A DNA stretch of 45,495 nucleotides from Arachnia propionica (GCF_003932785.1 NZ_RQYT01000021.1:1-45495), one strand, 5' to 3'. Positions 1 to 8,222 are shown, numbered from the stretch's first letter. Notes: a model not told the origin generated them from the sequence alone. Numbers and translations are program-made.

Positions 1-11
1 GCTGAACCCGC

Positions 12-782
12 TCACCCGATGAGGGCCGGGACCAGAACCGCCGCCAGAATGAGCGTCGTGACGACCTCCCACATCCCCAGGGACCTGGCCGAGACCGGTC
101 GCCCGCGCATCACGCCGAGGGAGGGCACCAGCCACGCCCTGAGCGCCGTCGCGAGGAAGAACGCCACCAGCCACCACCGTCCCAGGCCCACATCCCAGCA
201 GGCGAACAGCACCGTGAAGGCGAGGTGCCAGGCCACCGAGTAGACGATGAAGTCGACGCGGCCGCGTTCCCGGATGTTGGTCTTGACGTAGAAGACGGTG
301 CCGAAGAAGTAGCCGAAGCAGACGAGCGCCAGCCCGTACAGGGAGGGGCTCACCACCAGCGGCAGCAGGCAGGCGGCCGCGACGGTGGTGAGGTCGGACA
401 TCAGGGACCGCTCGTCGCGTCGCCAGGAGAACCACAAGCCGAGGGCGGTCAACGGAGCGAACACCAGCCCCCAGACCCACCAGTCCGGGCGGAGCCACAG
501 CAGCGCCACACCCAGCACGACGGTGATCGACGCGTAGACGACGACGGCCTTCCGGTAGCGGGGCCTGAGGCGGGACTTCAGCCACAACCCGGCGGCGAAG
601 AAGGCGAAGTAGCCGAGCAGCCACGTGGGCCCCAGCACGGCGATCGCGGGATGGAACGCCCCGTGGGCCAGCGCCCAGACGAGGGCCAGGACATAGGGCA
701 CGAGGACCATCGCCCAGGCCCCGTGATGATTGGGAACCCAGCCCTGGGACCTCGCCTTGCCTTGACCCGAACGACGCACCAT
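12..782 (-). CDS. YwiC-like family integral membrane protein
   Basis: This 256-residue protein is almost entirely hydrophobic, with about seven or eight predicted membrane-spanning stretches. Near the N-terminus it carries PNHHGAWAM (residues 17-25), the signature I associate with the YwiC-like family, whose function is unknown. A charged loop (SWRRDERS, about 119-126) separates the two hydrophobic halves. The ATG start is supported by a TAAGAT -10 box seven bases upstream, so the transcript is probably leaderless. The gene stands alone: family A repeat copy 1 and a noncoding stretch separate it from the next minus-strand gene. Family assignment is fairly secure; the biochemical role is unknown. 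Confidence 0.85.
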   Translation of the reverse strand: MVRRSGQGKARSQGWVPNHHGAWAMVLVPYVLALVWALAHGAFHPAIAVLGPTWLLGYFAFFAAGLWLKSRLRPRYRKAVVVYASITVVLGVALLWLRPDWWVWGLVFAPLTALGLWFSWRRDERSLMSDLTTVAAACLLPLVVSPSLYGLALVCFGYFFGTVFYVKTNIRERGRVDFIVYSVAWHLAFTVLFACWDVGLGRWWLVAFFLATALRAWLVPSLGVMRGRPVSARSLGMWEVVTTLILAAVLVPALIG

Positions 783-789
783 GGAGGCG

Positions 790-795
790 ATCTTA
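790..795 (-). promoter_or_regulatory. -10 box TAAGAT, leaderless start of the YwiC-like gene
   Basis: TAAGAT fits the actinobacterial TANNNT -10 consensus and lies 7 nt before the ATG, so transcription would begin at or next to the start codon. No Shine-Dalgarno sequence and no clear -35 box are visible. Confidence 0.5.
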
Positions 796-863
796 GGACA
801 GCCTCACCAATCGGGACGTCCGGGGCTGACTGTCGACGACGAGGCGTCGGACCCCCAAGCGGG

Positions 864-934
864 CACGAACCGCCGCTTTGCTTCCGCGAGACGTCGTTTG
901 AAACGTTCAAAACGAAGCAGACCGGCGATTCGTG
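864..934. repeat. Family A palindromic intergenic repeat, copy 1
   Basis: This 71-bp element has 21-bp outer arms (864-884 and 914-934, 18 of 21 pairing) that begin CACGAACCGCCG and end in GATTCGTG. The inner near-palindrome CGTTTGAAACGTTCAAAACG (895-914) lies flush against the right arm. The same architecture recurs at 1439-1509, 33368-33442 and 37167-37237. It lies in the 226-bp gap between two minus-strand genes; the rest of that gap shows nothing else I recognise apart from the -10 box at 790-795. Confidence 0.85.
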
Positions 935-1008
935 ACCACCACGCGGGAGGGCAGGGACACGGGGCGGCGTCGGCCGCACACCGACGGTGGCGACGACTCC
1001 GCCAGGGT

Positions 1009-1383
1009 TCAGTTGCCGGTCCCGCGGTTGTTGAAGGCCGCCGCCAGGTTCACCAGGACGATACCCGCCCACACCAGCGCCCCCATGAAGGGGCCACCCA
1101 TCGACATCGAGATGGCGGTCAACGGTACCGCCATCACCAAGGAGACGATCCCCAGGATCAACCCCTGCGACGGCCCCTCCTTCCTGGGCCGGGCCGGGGC
1201 CAGCCCGAACTGCTGCTCCTGGGCGCGGGTCAGCGGCCCGGAGCTCATCCCCTGTTGCCGACGCATCTCGGCCAGCACCTTCTCGGTGAAGGACTCGACG
1301 AGAGCCGGCTCCATCTCGGACCCCAGGTCCTTGCGGGCCTGCAGCACTGCTTCGAACTCGGACTTGTCCAGTGGCTCCGTCAT
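1009..1383 (-). CDS. Small membrane protein, conserved hypothetical
   Basis: This 124-residue protein has a charged, probably cytoplasmic N-terminal half with an amphipathic region (ESFTEKVLAEMRRQQ, about 30-44). The C-terminal half has two hydrophobic helices (about 73-90 and 97-113). I do not recognise a named family, although the shape (a charged helical head with two membrane spans) is common among small actinobacterial membrane proteins. The ATG start is supported by TAGACT six bases upstream. It is divergent from xseA, and both flanking gaps hold family A repeats. Function unknown. Confidence 0.7.
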   Translation of the reverse strand: MTEPLDKSEFEAVLQARKDLGSEMEPALVESFTEKVLAEMRRQQGMSSGPLTRAQEQQFGLAPARPRKEGPSQGLILGIVSLVMAVPLTAISMSMGGPFMGALVWAGIVLVNLAAAFNNRGTGN

Positions 1384-1389
1384 GGTGCA

Positions 1390-1395
1390 AGTCTA
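1390..1395 (-). promoter_or_regulatory. -10 box TAGACT, leaderless start
   Basis: TAGACT lies 6 nt before the ATG of the small membrane protein gene. It matches TANNNT and implies a leaderless transcript. Confidence 0.5.
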
Positions 1396-1438
1396 GATCC
1401 GGTCCCGGGCAGCCGCCCAGACCCTCTCACAACCTGTG

Positions 1439-1509
1439 CAGGAACCGCCGCTCTGCTTGCATGAAACGCGGATGTCAGCGCTGCCATGGAAGAAGGACGG
1501 CGATTCGTG
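1439..1509. repeat. Family A palindromic intergenic repeat, copy 2 (degraded centre)
   Basis: The ends match the other copies (GGAACCGCCGCTCTGCTT at the left, GGACGGCGATTCGTG at the right) and the length is the same 71 bp. The inner TTGAAACGTTTCAA palindrome is lost apart from a GAAACG remnant, so this looks like an old, diverging copy. It sits in the divergent gap upstream of xseA. Confidence 0.7.
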
Positions 1510-1606
1510 TTCGGAGGGGGCGACGACGGGACGGGCTCAGGACAGGGATGGCGACACAACGTCGGACAACCGACGGTTCGTACCTTCTGATCGTCGTGCC
1601 CCGGGA

Positions 1607-1612
1607 TACGCT
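1607..1612 (+). promoter_or_regulatory. -10 box TACGCT, leaderless start of xseA
   Basis: TACGCT lies exactly 6 nt before the ATG chosen for xseA. It supports that start over an in-frame ATG 183 nt further upstream, which would run through a family A repeat. Confidence 0.5.
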
Positions 1613-1618
1613 CACTCC

Positions 1619-2830
1619 ATGGCACTGTCCAGCTCGCCCGAACATCCCCAGGCCCTGGCCCGGGTGGTGGGGGCCGTCGCCGACTGGGTCGGCCGCCTGG
1701 GCGAGATCTGGGTCAGCGCCGAGATCATCGAGATCAAACGCCGCAATTACGCCACCCAGTTCCTCACCCTCCGCGACCGCACCAGCGACGTCTCCTGCAC
1801 CGTCACGACGACGGCCTTCGTCCTCGACGCCGCCGGCCCCATCCCCGAGGGCTCCGAGGTCGTCGCCCGCCTCAAACCGCGGGTGTGGGAACGCACCGGC
1901 TCCCTCAACTTCGAGTGCCTCGAGATGCGGGTCGCCGGGGTGGGGCGCCTCCTCGCCGAGCTGGACACCCGTCGCCGCAAACTCCAGGCCGAGGGCCTGT
2001 TCGACCCGCACCGCAAACGCCCCCTGCCCTTCCTGCCGCGCCGCATCGGCCTCATCACGGGCCGCAACTCCGACGCGGAACGCGACGTGCGACGCAACAC
2101 CCTGCGCCGCTGGCCTGCACGCTTCGAGATCGAGTACTCCCTCGTCCAGGGACCCCAGGCGGCCTCCCAGGTGATGGCGGCCCTGGAGCGTCTCGACGCC
2201 CACGACGAGGTCGACGTCATCGTCATCGCCCGCGGCGGCGGCTCCCTCGAGGACCTCCTGCCGTTCTCCGACGAGGGCCTCGTACGGGCCATCTCCCGCT
2301 GCCGCACCCCCGTCGTCTCCGCCATCGGCCACGAATCCGACACCCCGCTCATCGACTTCGTCGCCGACCTGCGCGCCTCCACCCCCACCGACGCGGCCGC
2401 GAGGATCGTCCCCGACCTCGCCGCCGAGCAGGAGGAGCTCGACGCCATCCGCCAGTGGCTGCGCACCACCGTCGAGGCCATCCTCCAGCGGGCCGCCCAG
2501 GAGCTCGCCCAGCTGCGGTCCCGCCCCGTCCTGGCCTCCCCCGCCGCCGCGCTGACCGGGCACGCGGAGCGGCTGGAACTGCTGCGTCACCGGCTCCGCA
2601 CCGCCATCGACCGCCACCTCACCCGGGAGCAGGACCTCCTCACCTCCCGCCTCCAGGTGGTGCGGGCGCTGTCCCCCGAGGCCACCCTCAACCGCGGCTA
2701 CGCCCTCCTCACCGACGGCGCCGCCACCGTCACCGCCACCACCGCCCGGAAGGGCCAGCAGCTCACCGCCCACCTGGCCGACGGCGAACTGGACCTGAAG
2801 GTCACTGCCACAAGGAGCAAAGATGAGTGA
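1619..2830 (+). CDS. xseA: Exodeoxyribonuclease VII large subunit
   Basis: XseA is the catalytic subunit of exonuclease VII, which degrades single-stranded DNA into oligonucleotides in repair and recombination. The 403-residue product has the N-terminal OB-fold (about 10-110, including RLGEIWVSAEI) followed by the catalytic domain. Conserved blocks include PFLPRRIGLITG, DVIVIARGGGSLEDLLPF and SAIGHESDTPLIDFVAD, and then a long helical region with the C-terminal LNRGYALL motif. The length is normal for the family. A longer reading frame begins at 1436 but would translate a family A repeat; the start used here has a -10 box six bases upstream and begins just before the OB-fold. Its stop overlaps the xseB start by 8 nt, so the two subunits are probably translationally coupled. 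Confidence 0.95.
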   Translation: MALSSSPEHPQALARVVGAVADWVGRLGEIWVSAEIIEIKRRNYATQFLTLRDRTSDVSCTVTTTAFVLDAAGPIPEGSEVVARLKPRVWERTGSLNFECLEMRVAGVGRLLAELDTRRRKLQAEGLFDPHRKRPLPFLPRRIGLITGRNSDAERDVRRNTLRRWPARFEIEYSLVQGPQAASQVMAALERLDAHDEVDVIVIARGGGSLEDLLPFSDEGLVRAISRCRTPVVSAIGHESDTPLIDFVADLRASTPTDAAARIVPDLAAEQEELDAIRQWLRTTVEAILQRAAQELAQLRSRPVLASPAAALTGHAERLELLRHRLRTAIDRHLTREQDLLTSRLQVVRALSPEATLNRGYALLTDGAATVTATTARKGQQLTAHLADGELDLKVTATRSKDE

Positions 2831-3014
2831 GACCCCGAGCTACGAGACCGCCAGGGACGAGCTGGCCGCCACCGTCGCCCAGCTGGAGTCCGGCGGCACC
2901 ACCCTGGCCGAGACCATGACGCTGTGGAAGCGCGGCGAGGAACTCGCCGCCATCTGCCAGGCCCACCTCGACGCGGCCCGCGCCGCCGTCGACGAGGCAC
3001 GGCAGGAGAGCTGA
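2823..3014 (+). CDS. xseB: Exodeoxyribonuclease VII small subunit
   Basis: This is the 63-residue helical small subunit of exonuclease VII, which binds the long helical stalk of XseA. It shows the family pattern: YETARDELAATVAQLESGGTTL near the start, then an acidic and leucine-rich helix with LWKRGEELAAICQAHLDAAR. It begins inside the last codons of xseA and ends 11 nt before the convergent isoprenyl synthase gene. Confidence 0.95.
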   Translation: MSETPSYETARDELAATVAQLESGGTTLAETMTLWKRGEELAAICQAHLDAARAAVDEARQES

Positions 3015-3025
3015 ACGGTCCTCCG

Positions 3026-3826
3026 TCAGCGGCCGAAACGCCGCTCCCGCTGGGCGTAGCTACGCAGCGCCCGCACGAAGTCGACCTTCCGGAAGTCGGG
3101 CCACAGGGCCTCGCAGAAGTAGAACTCGCTGTGGGCGGACTGCCACAGCAGGAACCCGGAGAGCCGTTGCTCCCCGGAGGTGCGGATGATGAGGTCCGGA
3201 TCCGGCTGGCCGGCGGTGTAGAGGTGCTCGGAGATCTCGTCGATCTCCAGGCTCGCGGCAACCTCCGCCAGGCTCTGTCCCTGCTCGGCCCGCTTGGCCA
3301 GCAGGGAGCGCACGGCGTCGCGGAGTTCCTGACGTCCCCCGTACGACACCGCCACGTTGATGTGCATGCCGTGGATCCCGACGGTGCGGTCGGCCGAGGC
3401 CCGCAGGCTCGCGGCGCGCTCCTCCGGCAGCAGGTCGAGGGCGCCGACTGCCTGCACCCGCCACCGTCCCGTGACGGCGAGATCACGCACCAGCTCGTCG
3501 ATGACATCGAGCAGTGGGTTCAGCTCGTCCGCCGCGGAGCGGGTGAGGTTGTCAGTGCTCAGCACCCACAAGGTGATGACGGGGATCCCCGCCTCGTCGC
3601 ACCAGTCGCAGAACTGCCTGAGCTTCGCCGCCCCGGCCCGGTACCCGGCCACGAGGGCCTGCCCGGGGGCGTTGAGCCGCGCCCAACGCCGGTTCCCGTC
3701 GGCCAGCACGGCGACATGGCGTGGCAGGCTCCGCTCGTCGAGCCGCTTCAGCACCGCCGCCTCGTAGGTGGAGTACAGCCACGCCGGGGGCCAGAGTCGG
3801 TCGAGGACCCGCGTGATGGCAGACAT
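3026..3826 (-). CDS. Short-chain Z-isoprenyl diphosphate synthase, UppS family (Rv1086-like)
   Basis: This cis-prenyltransferase condenses isopentenyl diphosphate with an allylic diphosphate. The 266-residue protein has the family blocks: ADGNRRWAR with the catalytic Asp near 43, LSTDNLTR, HINVAVSYGGRQELRDAV, and the diphosphate-binding RTSGEQRLSGFLLWQSAHSE. It resembles, from memory, the mycobacterial omega,E,Z-farnesyl diphosphate synthase Rv1086 more than decaprenyl synthases, including the YEAAVLKR stretch before the first motif. It therefore probably makes a short Z-prenyl primer for polyprenyl phosphate synthesis, but product length cannot be read from the sequence. I use the ATG 39 nt inside the longest frame because TACCCT lies six bases upstream of it. 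Confidence 0.9.
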   Translation of the reverse strand: MSAITRVLDRLWPPAWLYSTYEAAVLKRLDERSLPRHVAVLADGNRRWARLNAPGQALVAGYRAGAAKLRQFCDWCDEAGIPVITLWVLSTDNLTRSAADELNPLLDVIDELVRDLAVTGRWRVQAVGALDLLPEERAASLRASADRTVGIHGMHINVAVSYGGRQELRDAVRSLLAKRAEQGQSLAEVAASLEIDEISEHLYTAGQPDPDLIIRTSGEQRLSGFLLWQSAHSEFYFCEALWPDFRKVDFVRALRSYAQRERRFGR

Positions 3827-3832
3827 GACTAC

Positions 3833-3838
3833 AGGGTA
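3833..3838 (-). promoter_or_regulatory. -10 box TACCCT, leaderless start of the Z-isoprenyl synthase
   Basis: TACCCT lies 6 nt before the ATG at 3826, fits TANNNT and selects this ATG over the upstream in-frame one. Confidence 0.5.
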
Positions 3839-3873
3839 ACGGTGCCGCGGACACCCCGACACCAACCATGGGC

Positions 3874-3879
3874 CACAAT
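3874..3879 (+). promoter_or_regulatory. -10-like box CACAAT before the small membrane protein
   Basis: CACAAT lies 6 nt before the ATG at 3886. The same hexamer occurs 7 nt before the ATG at 36170, which supports a leaderless-promoter reading of this variant. Confidence 0.4.
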
Positions 3880-3885
3880 GGATGC

Positions 3886-4140
3886 ATGACGACGAAACAG
3901 AGGCGATTCAGTCGATGGTGGGAGGCCAGGACCCCACTGGTGCGGATCGTCCTGTTCACCGCATCGCTGCTCCTGCTCTTCCTCGCGATGGACCTTCTTC
4001 TCTTTCGACGCCTGTCCCACCCGTTCATGTGGCTCTGGGGCACCGCGTTGGCGCTGATCCTGGCCTGGAGCCTGGAATGGCAACGTCGACGGAATGCGGA
4101 GTTCACCGAGCAGGACAGGATGCCCCCCGCTCAGGGATGA
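3886..4140 (+). CDS. Small two-span membrane protein
   Basis: This 84-residue protein has a basic N-terminus (TTKQRRFSRWWEAR) and two hydrophobic helices (about 18-38 and 46-63), ending in a charged tail. I recognise no family. Another in-frame ATG lies 18 nt upstream; I prefer this one because CACAAT precedes it by six bases. It is divergent from the isoprenyl synthase gene and its last 38 nt overlap the convergent alpha/beta hydrolase gene. Confidence 0.65.
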   Translation: MTTKQRRFSRWWEARTPLVRIVLFTASLLLLFLAMDLLLFRRLSHPFMWLWGTALALILAWSLEWQRRRNAEFTEQDRMPPAQG

Positions 4141-5710
4141 TCCCCAGCGTGAGGTAGCGGGCGACGATGTTCTCGACGCAGGGGTCGCGCCGGTTGAGCG
4201 AGGTGTGTCCGGCCCCGTCGACGGTGACGAGGTGACCGGAGTCCAGCCCTGAGGCCAGCTCCTGGGCCGCCGCCAACGGGGTCAACGGGTCACCGGTGCG
4301 GCCGAGGACGAGGATGGGCGGGGCGCCCGCGGCCCGTAGTTGCAGCGGTGGCTTCGCCGGGGCGGTCCAGAACTCGCACATCGGCTGGGTGCCGAGGCTC
4401 GCAGCGAGGATCGGGGCCGCCGGACGGGCCTCGGCGACGGCGTCGAGGGCGGCCCGGAACCCCTGGTCGGGGCGGTCCGAGCAGGCGATGGCCAGCAGTG
4501 CGGAGGCCGCGGGCAGCCAGCCGTCGTCGTAGTCGACGTTGAGGTCGGCCGCATACAGCAGTCCGGCACCGTCACCGTCGAGGGCCTGCTGCACGTCCCT
4601 CGCCAGGGCCGGGTAGTGCTGCTCCCCCCAGTACAGGCTGCCCGCGATCCCCCGCACGGCCAGCGACTGGGTGAGGGTGCGGGAGCCGACGGCGAGCGGG
4701 GCGGCGTCGAGCTGCTGCAGCAGCGCCGAGATGCGGTCGAGAACCTGGGAGCCGCTGCCGCCGAGGCCGCACCCGTCCTCCGCCCCGCACCAGTTCGCGA
4801 ACGTCCGCAACCCCTGTTCGAGGGCGGCCAGGCTCACCAGGGGACGCGCCCCGGTGACGTCGACCGCCCCGTCGAGGACCATCCGCCCCACCCGCTCCGG
4901 GAACAGCTCCGCATAGGTGGCACCCAGCAGGCTGCCGTAGGAGATCCCCAGGAACGAGACCCGGGGCATCCCGAACAGGTGACGCAGCAGGTCGAGGTCC
5001 CGGGCGCTGTCGATGGTGGAGACGTGGTCGAGGAGGATGCCGGAGTGCTCCCGACACGACTCGGCGAGCCCCTGCCACGCCTGCCGCAGCAGTGCCTCCT
5101 CCTCGCCGGTATCGGGGCTGCCGTCGGCCTGGTACGCCGCACTCAGGGCCTCGGGGGCGCACCGCACCGCGGTGGACTCCCCGGTCCCGCGCGGGTCCCA
5201 GCCGACGACGTCGAAGCCAGGGATGCTGCCCGGTTGCATCCCCTGGACGACGGGGCGGGCCGGGCCGCCGGGGCCGCCCGGGTTGAGGAACAGCGGCCCG
5301 AGCAGCGGCACCGTGGCGGGCAGCCGGGTCACCGCGATCTCCAGGGCGGCCAGCCCCGGCCGCTCCCAGTCGAGCGGCACCAGCACCGTCGCGCACTCCG
5401 CGGGCCCGCAGTCCTGCCACCGGAGTTCCTGCCCCCAGTACGCCTCGAGGCCCGGCCCCGGCGCGGCGGGCAGCCCCGTCACGTCGTCGCTGCTGACCGG
5501 GCGACGATCGGGGCTGTCGAATCCCGGCACCGCAGGGGCGCGATGCTCCGCCACCGGCCTCAGCGGTACTCCTGGCGTGGCGGGAAGCGGCTCCGCGCTG
5601 GCGCTGGGGCTGGGGCTCGGCCCGGGGGCCGGCTCCGGCGGGGGCGGGGCGGAGCACGCGGCGAGGATCCCCGTGCCGAGCACGAGGATCCCCAGGAGAC
5701 GGCGGCTCAT
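4103..5710 (-). CDS. Lipoprotein alpha/beta hydrolase, TAP-like (tripeptidyl aminopeptidase family)
   Basis: The 535-residue product begins with a lipoprotein signal peptide: hydrophobic residues 5-18 and a LAAC lipobox with the lipidated Cys at 19. A Pro/Ser/Ala-rich linker to about 60 follows. The alpha/beta hydrolase fold has the oxyanion segment LNPGGPGG (142-149), the nucleophile in GISYGS (Ser257), an acidic residue in GRTGDPLTP and the His in GAGHTS. Such enzymes resemble the SlpD/SlpE and Rv2223c/Rv2224c-type secreted hydrolases and would act outside the membrane, probably on peptides or esters; the substrate is unknown. The ATG lies 5 nt after the stop of a close paralogue, so the two form a tandem pair behind ricT. 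Confidence 0.85.
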   Translation of the reverse strand: MSRRLLGILVLGTGILAACSAPPPPEPAPGPSPSPSASAEPLPATPGVPLRPVAEHRAPAVPGFDSPDRRPVSSDDVTGLPAAPGPGLEAYWGQELRWQDCGPAECATVLVPLDWERPGLAALEIAVTRLPATVPLLGPLFLNPGGPGGPARPVVQGMQPGSIPGFDVVGWDPRGTGESTAVRCAPEALSAAYQADGSPDTGEEEALLRQAWQGLAESCREHSGILLDHVSTIDSARDLDLLRHLFGMPRVSFLGISYGSLLGATYAELFPERVGRMVLDGAVDVTGARPLVSLAALEQGLRTFANWCGAEDGCGLGGSGSQVLDRISALLQQLDAAPLAVGSRTLTQSLAVRGIAGSLYWGEQHYPALARDVQQALDGDGAGLLYAADLNVDYDDGWLPAASALLAIACSDRPDQGFRAALDAVAEARPAAPILAASLGTQPMCEFWTAPAKPPLQLRAAGAPPILVLGRTGDPLTPLAAAQELASGLDSGHLVTVDGAGHTSLNRRDPCVENIVARYLTLGIIPERGASCPAR

Positions 5711-5715
5711 CGAGG

Positions 5716-7386
5716 TCAGGGCGTGCAGACGGTACCCTCCGCCGGGAGCGTGCCCTCGCGCAGGTACGCGTCGATGGCCTCGTCCACGCAAGGGTTGTTC
5801 GTGCTGACGGCCCCGTGACCCGGCCCGTCGTAGGTGAGCAGGTGCCCGGACTCGAGCTGCTCCGCCATCGTCACCGCGTGCTGGTAGGGGGTGGCGGAGT
5901 CGCCGGTGGAGCCGACGACGAGGATCGGGGCCGCGCCCTGACCCGTCAGTTTCAGGTGCGGGGCGCTGCCCGCCGTCCACAGCTCGCAGGTCGGTTCCAT
6001 CCCCATGTGCGGGGCGAACAGCGGGGCCTTCGGGATCAGCTTCTGCCACTCACCCTCGAGATCGGCGATGCCGTGGTCGTAGCCGTCAACGCACCGGATG
6101 GCGGGGAAGGCGTAGGCCTGGGTGTCCCACCCATCCGGCTCGCGTCCGTTCAGGGCGTCGGAGGCCCGGAGCAGGGCCTCACCGTCACCCGCCATCGCGG
6201 CGACGATGGTCTCACTCAACAGCGGGTACAGCTCCGCCCCCTGGTAGAGGAACAGGGCGATGCCGGTGACGCCCACGGCCTGGTTGATCCTGCGATCGCC
6301 CACCTCGATGGGTTTCGCGTCGAGGCCGGTGAGGAACTCGGAGACCGTCCTGCCGACCTCCTCGCGGGAGTCGCCCAGCGGGCAGTCGCCCTCGGCGACG
6401 CACCAGTCGGCGTAGTTGTCGAAGGCCAGCTGGAAGCCCTCCACCTGCGCGACCTCCTGGTCGTTGGTGATGTCGACGGCGGAGTCGAGCACGAGCCGTC
6501 CCGTGTTGGCGGGGAACAGCTCGGCGTACATCGCACCGATGTAGGTGCCGTACGAGATGCCGACGTAGTTGAGCTTCTCCGCGCCGAGCAGGAACCGGAT
6601 GAGGTCGAGGTCGCGGACGTTCTCGATGGTGGTGATGTGGTCCAGCAGGTCCCCGGAGGCGTCGCGGCACTGCTTGGCGAAATCGGCCCACGCCTCGCGC
6701 AGCGCCGTCTTCTCCGCCTCGTCGTCGGGCGACGAGTCGGCCGTGTAGGCCGTGTCGGTCTGCTCGGTGGTGCCGCACTGGACGTGGGTGGAGTCGCCGG
6801 AGCCGCGCGGATCCCAGGCGACGAGGTCGTAGCCCTCCCACGCGTCGGCACCCCACGAGCGGGCCAGGCTCTTCGAGCCGACGCCGGGGCCGCCGGGGTT
6901 GACGAACAGCGGCCCGAGGGTGGGGTTGGCCGACGGGACGCGCAGGACGGAGATGTCCAGGGCCGCCCTGCCGGGGTTCTCCCAGTCCAGCGGCACCTTG
7001 ACGGTGGTGCACTGGCCGCCCTGGCAGGGCTCCCAGCTGAGCGTCTGCTCCCAGTACGGCTGGAGGGTGTCCCCCAGCGCGTCGGGCAGGGTGACGGTGG
7101 GGGTGCCGCTGGCCTTGTAGTCCAGCTGACGATCCGGGTTGATGGGCTCCGCGGGGGCCTCCCAGACGGCGTGCTCGGCGACGGGGACGGCCGGGACGCC
7201 CGGGGTCTGCGACCCGACGGCCGGCGGGGCCTGCGTCGACGGCGTCGCCTTGGGTGAATCGGGCGAGGGCGTGGATTCCGACTGCTTCATCCTCGGCAGC
7301 ACCACCCCTCCGATGATGGCCGCCACCACGAGGCCGACCGCGAGGAGGACGAGTCCTCGCCGCGCCCACGTCACCCAGTCCCGCAT
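5716..7386 (-). CDS. Membrane-anchored alpha/beta hydrolase, TAP-like (paralogue of the neighbour)
   Basis: The 556-residue protein has an uncleaved-looking N-terminal membrane anchor (about 11-30, no lipobox), a Ser/Pro/Thr-rich linker, and the same hydrolase domain as its neighbour. It has VNPGGPG (162-168), the nucleophile in GISYGT (Ser278), GSTGDSATP for the acid and GPGHGAVS for the His. Two ATG codons are adjacent at 7389 and 7386; the second has the better spacing to AGGAG and overlaps the ricT stop as TGATG. The pair probably arose by gene duplication and then diverged in anchoring mode (lipid versus transmembrane helix). Substrate unknown. Confidence 0.85.
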   Translation of the reverse strand: MRDWVTWARRGLVLLAVGLVVAAIIGGVVLPRMKQSESTPSPDSPKATPSTQAPPAVGSQTPGVPAVPVAEHAVWEAPAEPINPDRQLDYKASGTPTVTLPDALGDTLQPYWEQTLSWEPCQGGQCTTVKVPLDWENPGRAALDISVLRVPSANPTLGPLFVNPGGPGVGSKSLARSWGADAWEGYDLVAWDPRGSGDSTHVQCGTTEQTDTAYTADSSPDDEAEKTALREAWADFAKQCRDASGDLLDHITTIENVRDLDLIRFLLGAEKLNYVGISYGTYIGAMYAELFPANTGRLVLDSAVDITNDQEVAQVEGFQLAFDNYADWCVAEGDCPLGDSREEVGRTVSEFLTGLDAKPIEVGDRRINQAVGVTGIALFLYQGAELYPLLSETIVAAMAGDGEALLRASDALNGREPDGWDTQAYAFPAIRCVDGYDHGIADLEGEWQKLIPKAPLFAPHMGMEPTCELWTAGSAPHLKLTGQGAAPILVVGSTGDSATPYQHAVTMAEQLESGHLLTYDGPGHGAVSTNNPCVDEAIDAYLREGTLPAEGTVCTP

Positions 7387-8216
7387 CATGTCTCCTTTCT
7401 CAGGGCCCGATCCCGGTCCTCCCGGGCCCTGAAGGTGGAGCATACCGATGTGAGGGGACAACGCCTGATCCCTTCTGTCCCCCTGATGGACAACTCGTCG
7501 GTCGGAACGTGGTGCGCGACGACGGTGCCGCCGTCGATCTTCTCACCGATGGCGGGGGCGCGGCGCAGGAAGTCGACGTAGAGCGGGTGCTCGTAGGCGA
7601 GGCAGCACAGGAGCTTGCCGCATGCACCCTGGATCCGCAGCGGGTTGGAGGCGAGGTTCTGGCTGCGGGCCAGGCGCATCGAGACCGGTTCGATCTCGTC
7701 GAGGAAGAGGGTGCAGCACAACTCCCGCCCGCACATCCCGACCCCGCCGGCCAGCCGTGCCGCATCGCGGGAGGCGACCTGCCTCAGGTCGATGCGCGAC
7801 GACAGGGCACGGGCCAGGTCGCCGACGAGGGCCCGGAAGTCGACGCGGCCGGGGGCGGTGAAGTACACCACGGCCACCTCGTCGCTGTCGCGGCTGGCGT
7901 CGACGACGTCGGTGGCGACGACCTTCATGGGCAGGTCGTGGGCGGCGATCCGCTCCGTCGCGATCTCGTGGATCCGACGGCGACGCTCCCGCCGCTCCTC
8001 GTCGCGACGCAGATCCGCCGGGCCGGCCCGCCCCGGGCACACCGGCAGCGGCGCGTCCACCTCGCCCTCCTCGGGCGCCCACACGACCCGGGCCACCTCG
8101 GGCCCGTCCTCGGTGGGGTACAGCACCCAGTCCCCGACGGCGTAGTCACCATCAGCCGGGTCGAGGTAGTGGAGTTGTCCGTGCTCCTCGAAGGTGACGG
8201 CCATGACGCGTGACAT
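7386..8216 (-). CDS. ricT: PSP1/RicT-family regulatory iron-sulfur protein
   Basis: The 276-residue protein is a clear PSP1-domain member. The diagnostic cysteine blocks GMCGRELCCTLF and GACGKLLCCLAYEHPLY are intact, with the usual VVYFTAPGRVDFRALVGDLA between the halves. In Bacillus, RicT (YaaT) forms an Fe-S complex with RicA and RicF that steers RNase Y maturation and development. The actinobacterial role is not established, and no ricA or ricF is visible here. A placement next to topA, tmk and holB is common in actinobacteria. It has its own -10 box (TAGGCT, six bases upstream) and is coupled by TGATG overlap to the hydrolase pair. Confidence 0.9.
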   Translation of the reverse strand: MSRVMAVTFEEHGQLHYLDPADGDYAVGDWVLYPTEDGPEVARVVWAPEEGEVDAPLPVCPGRAGPADLRRDEERRERRRRIHEIATERIAAHDLPMKVVATDVVDASRDSDEVAVVYFTAPGRVDFRALVGDLARALSSRIDLRQVASRDAARLAGGVGMCGRELCCTLFLDEIEPVSMRLARSQNLASNPLRIQGACGKLLCCLAYEHPLYVDFLRRAPAIGEKIDGGTVVAHHVPTDELSIRGTEGIRRCPLTSVCSTFRAREDRDRALRKET

Positions 8217-8222
8217 ACGCCA

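Noticed and set aside
1436-1618. Longer XseA start
   Set aside because: The extra 61 residues translate a family A repeat, and a -10 box marks the start at 1619.
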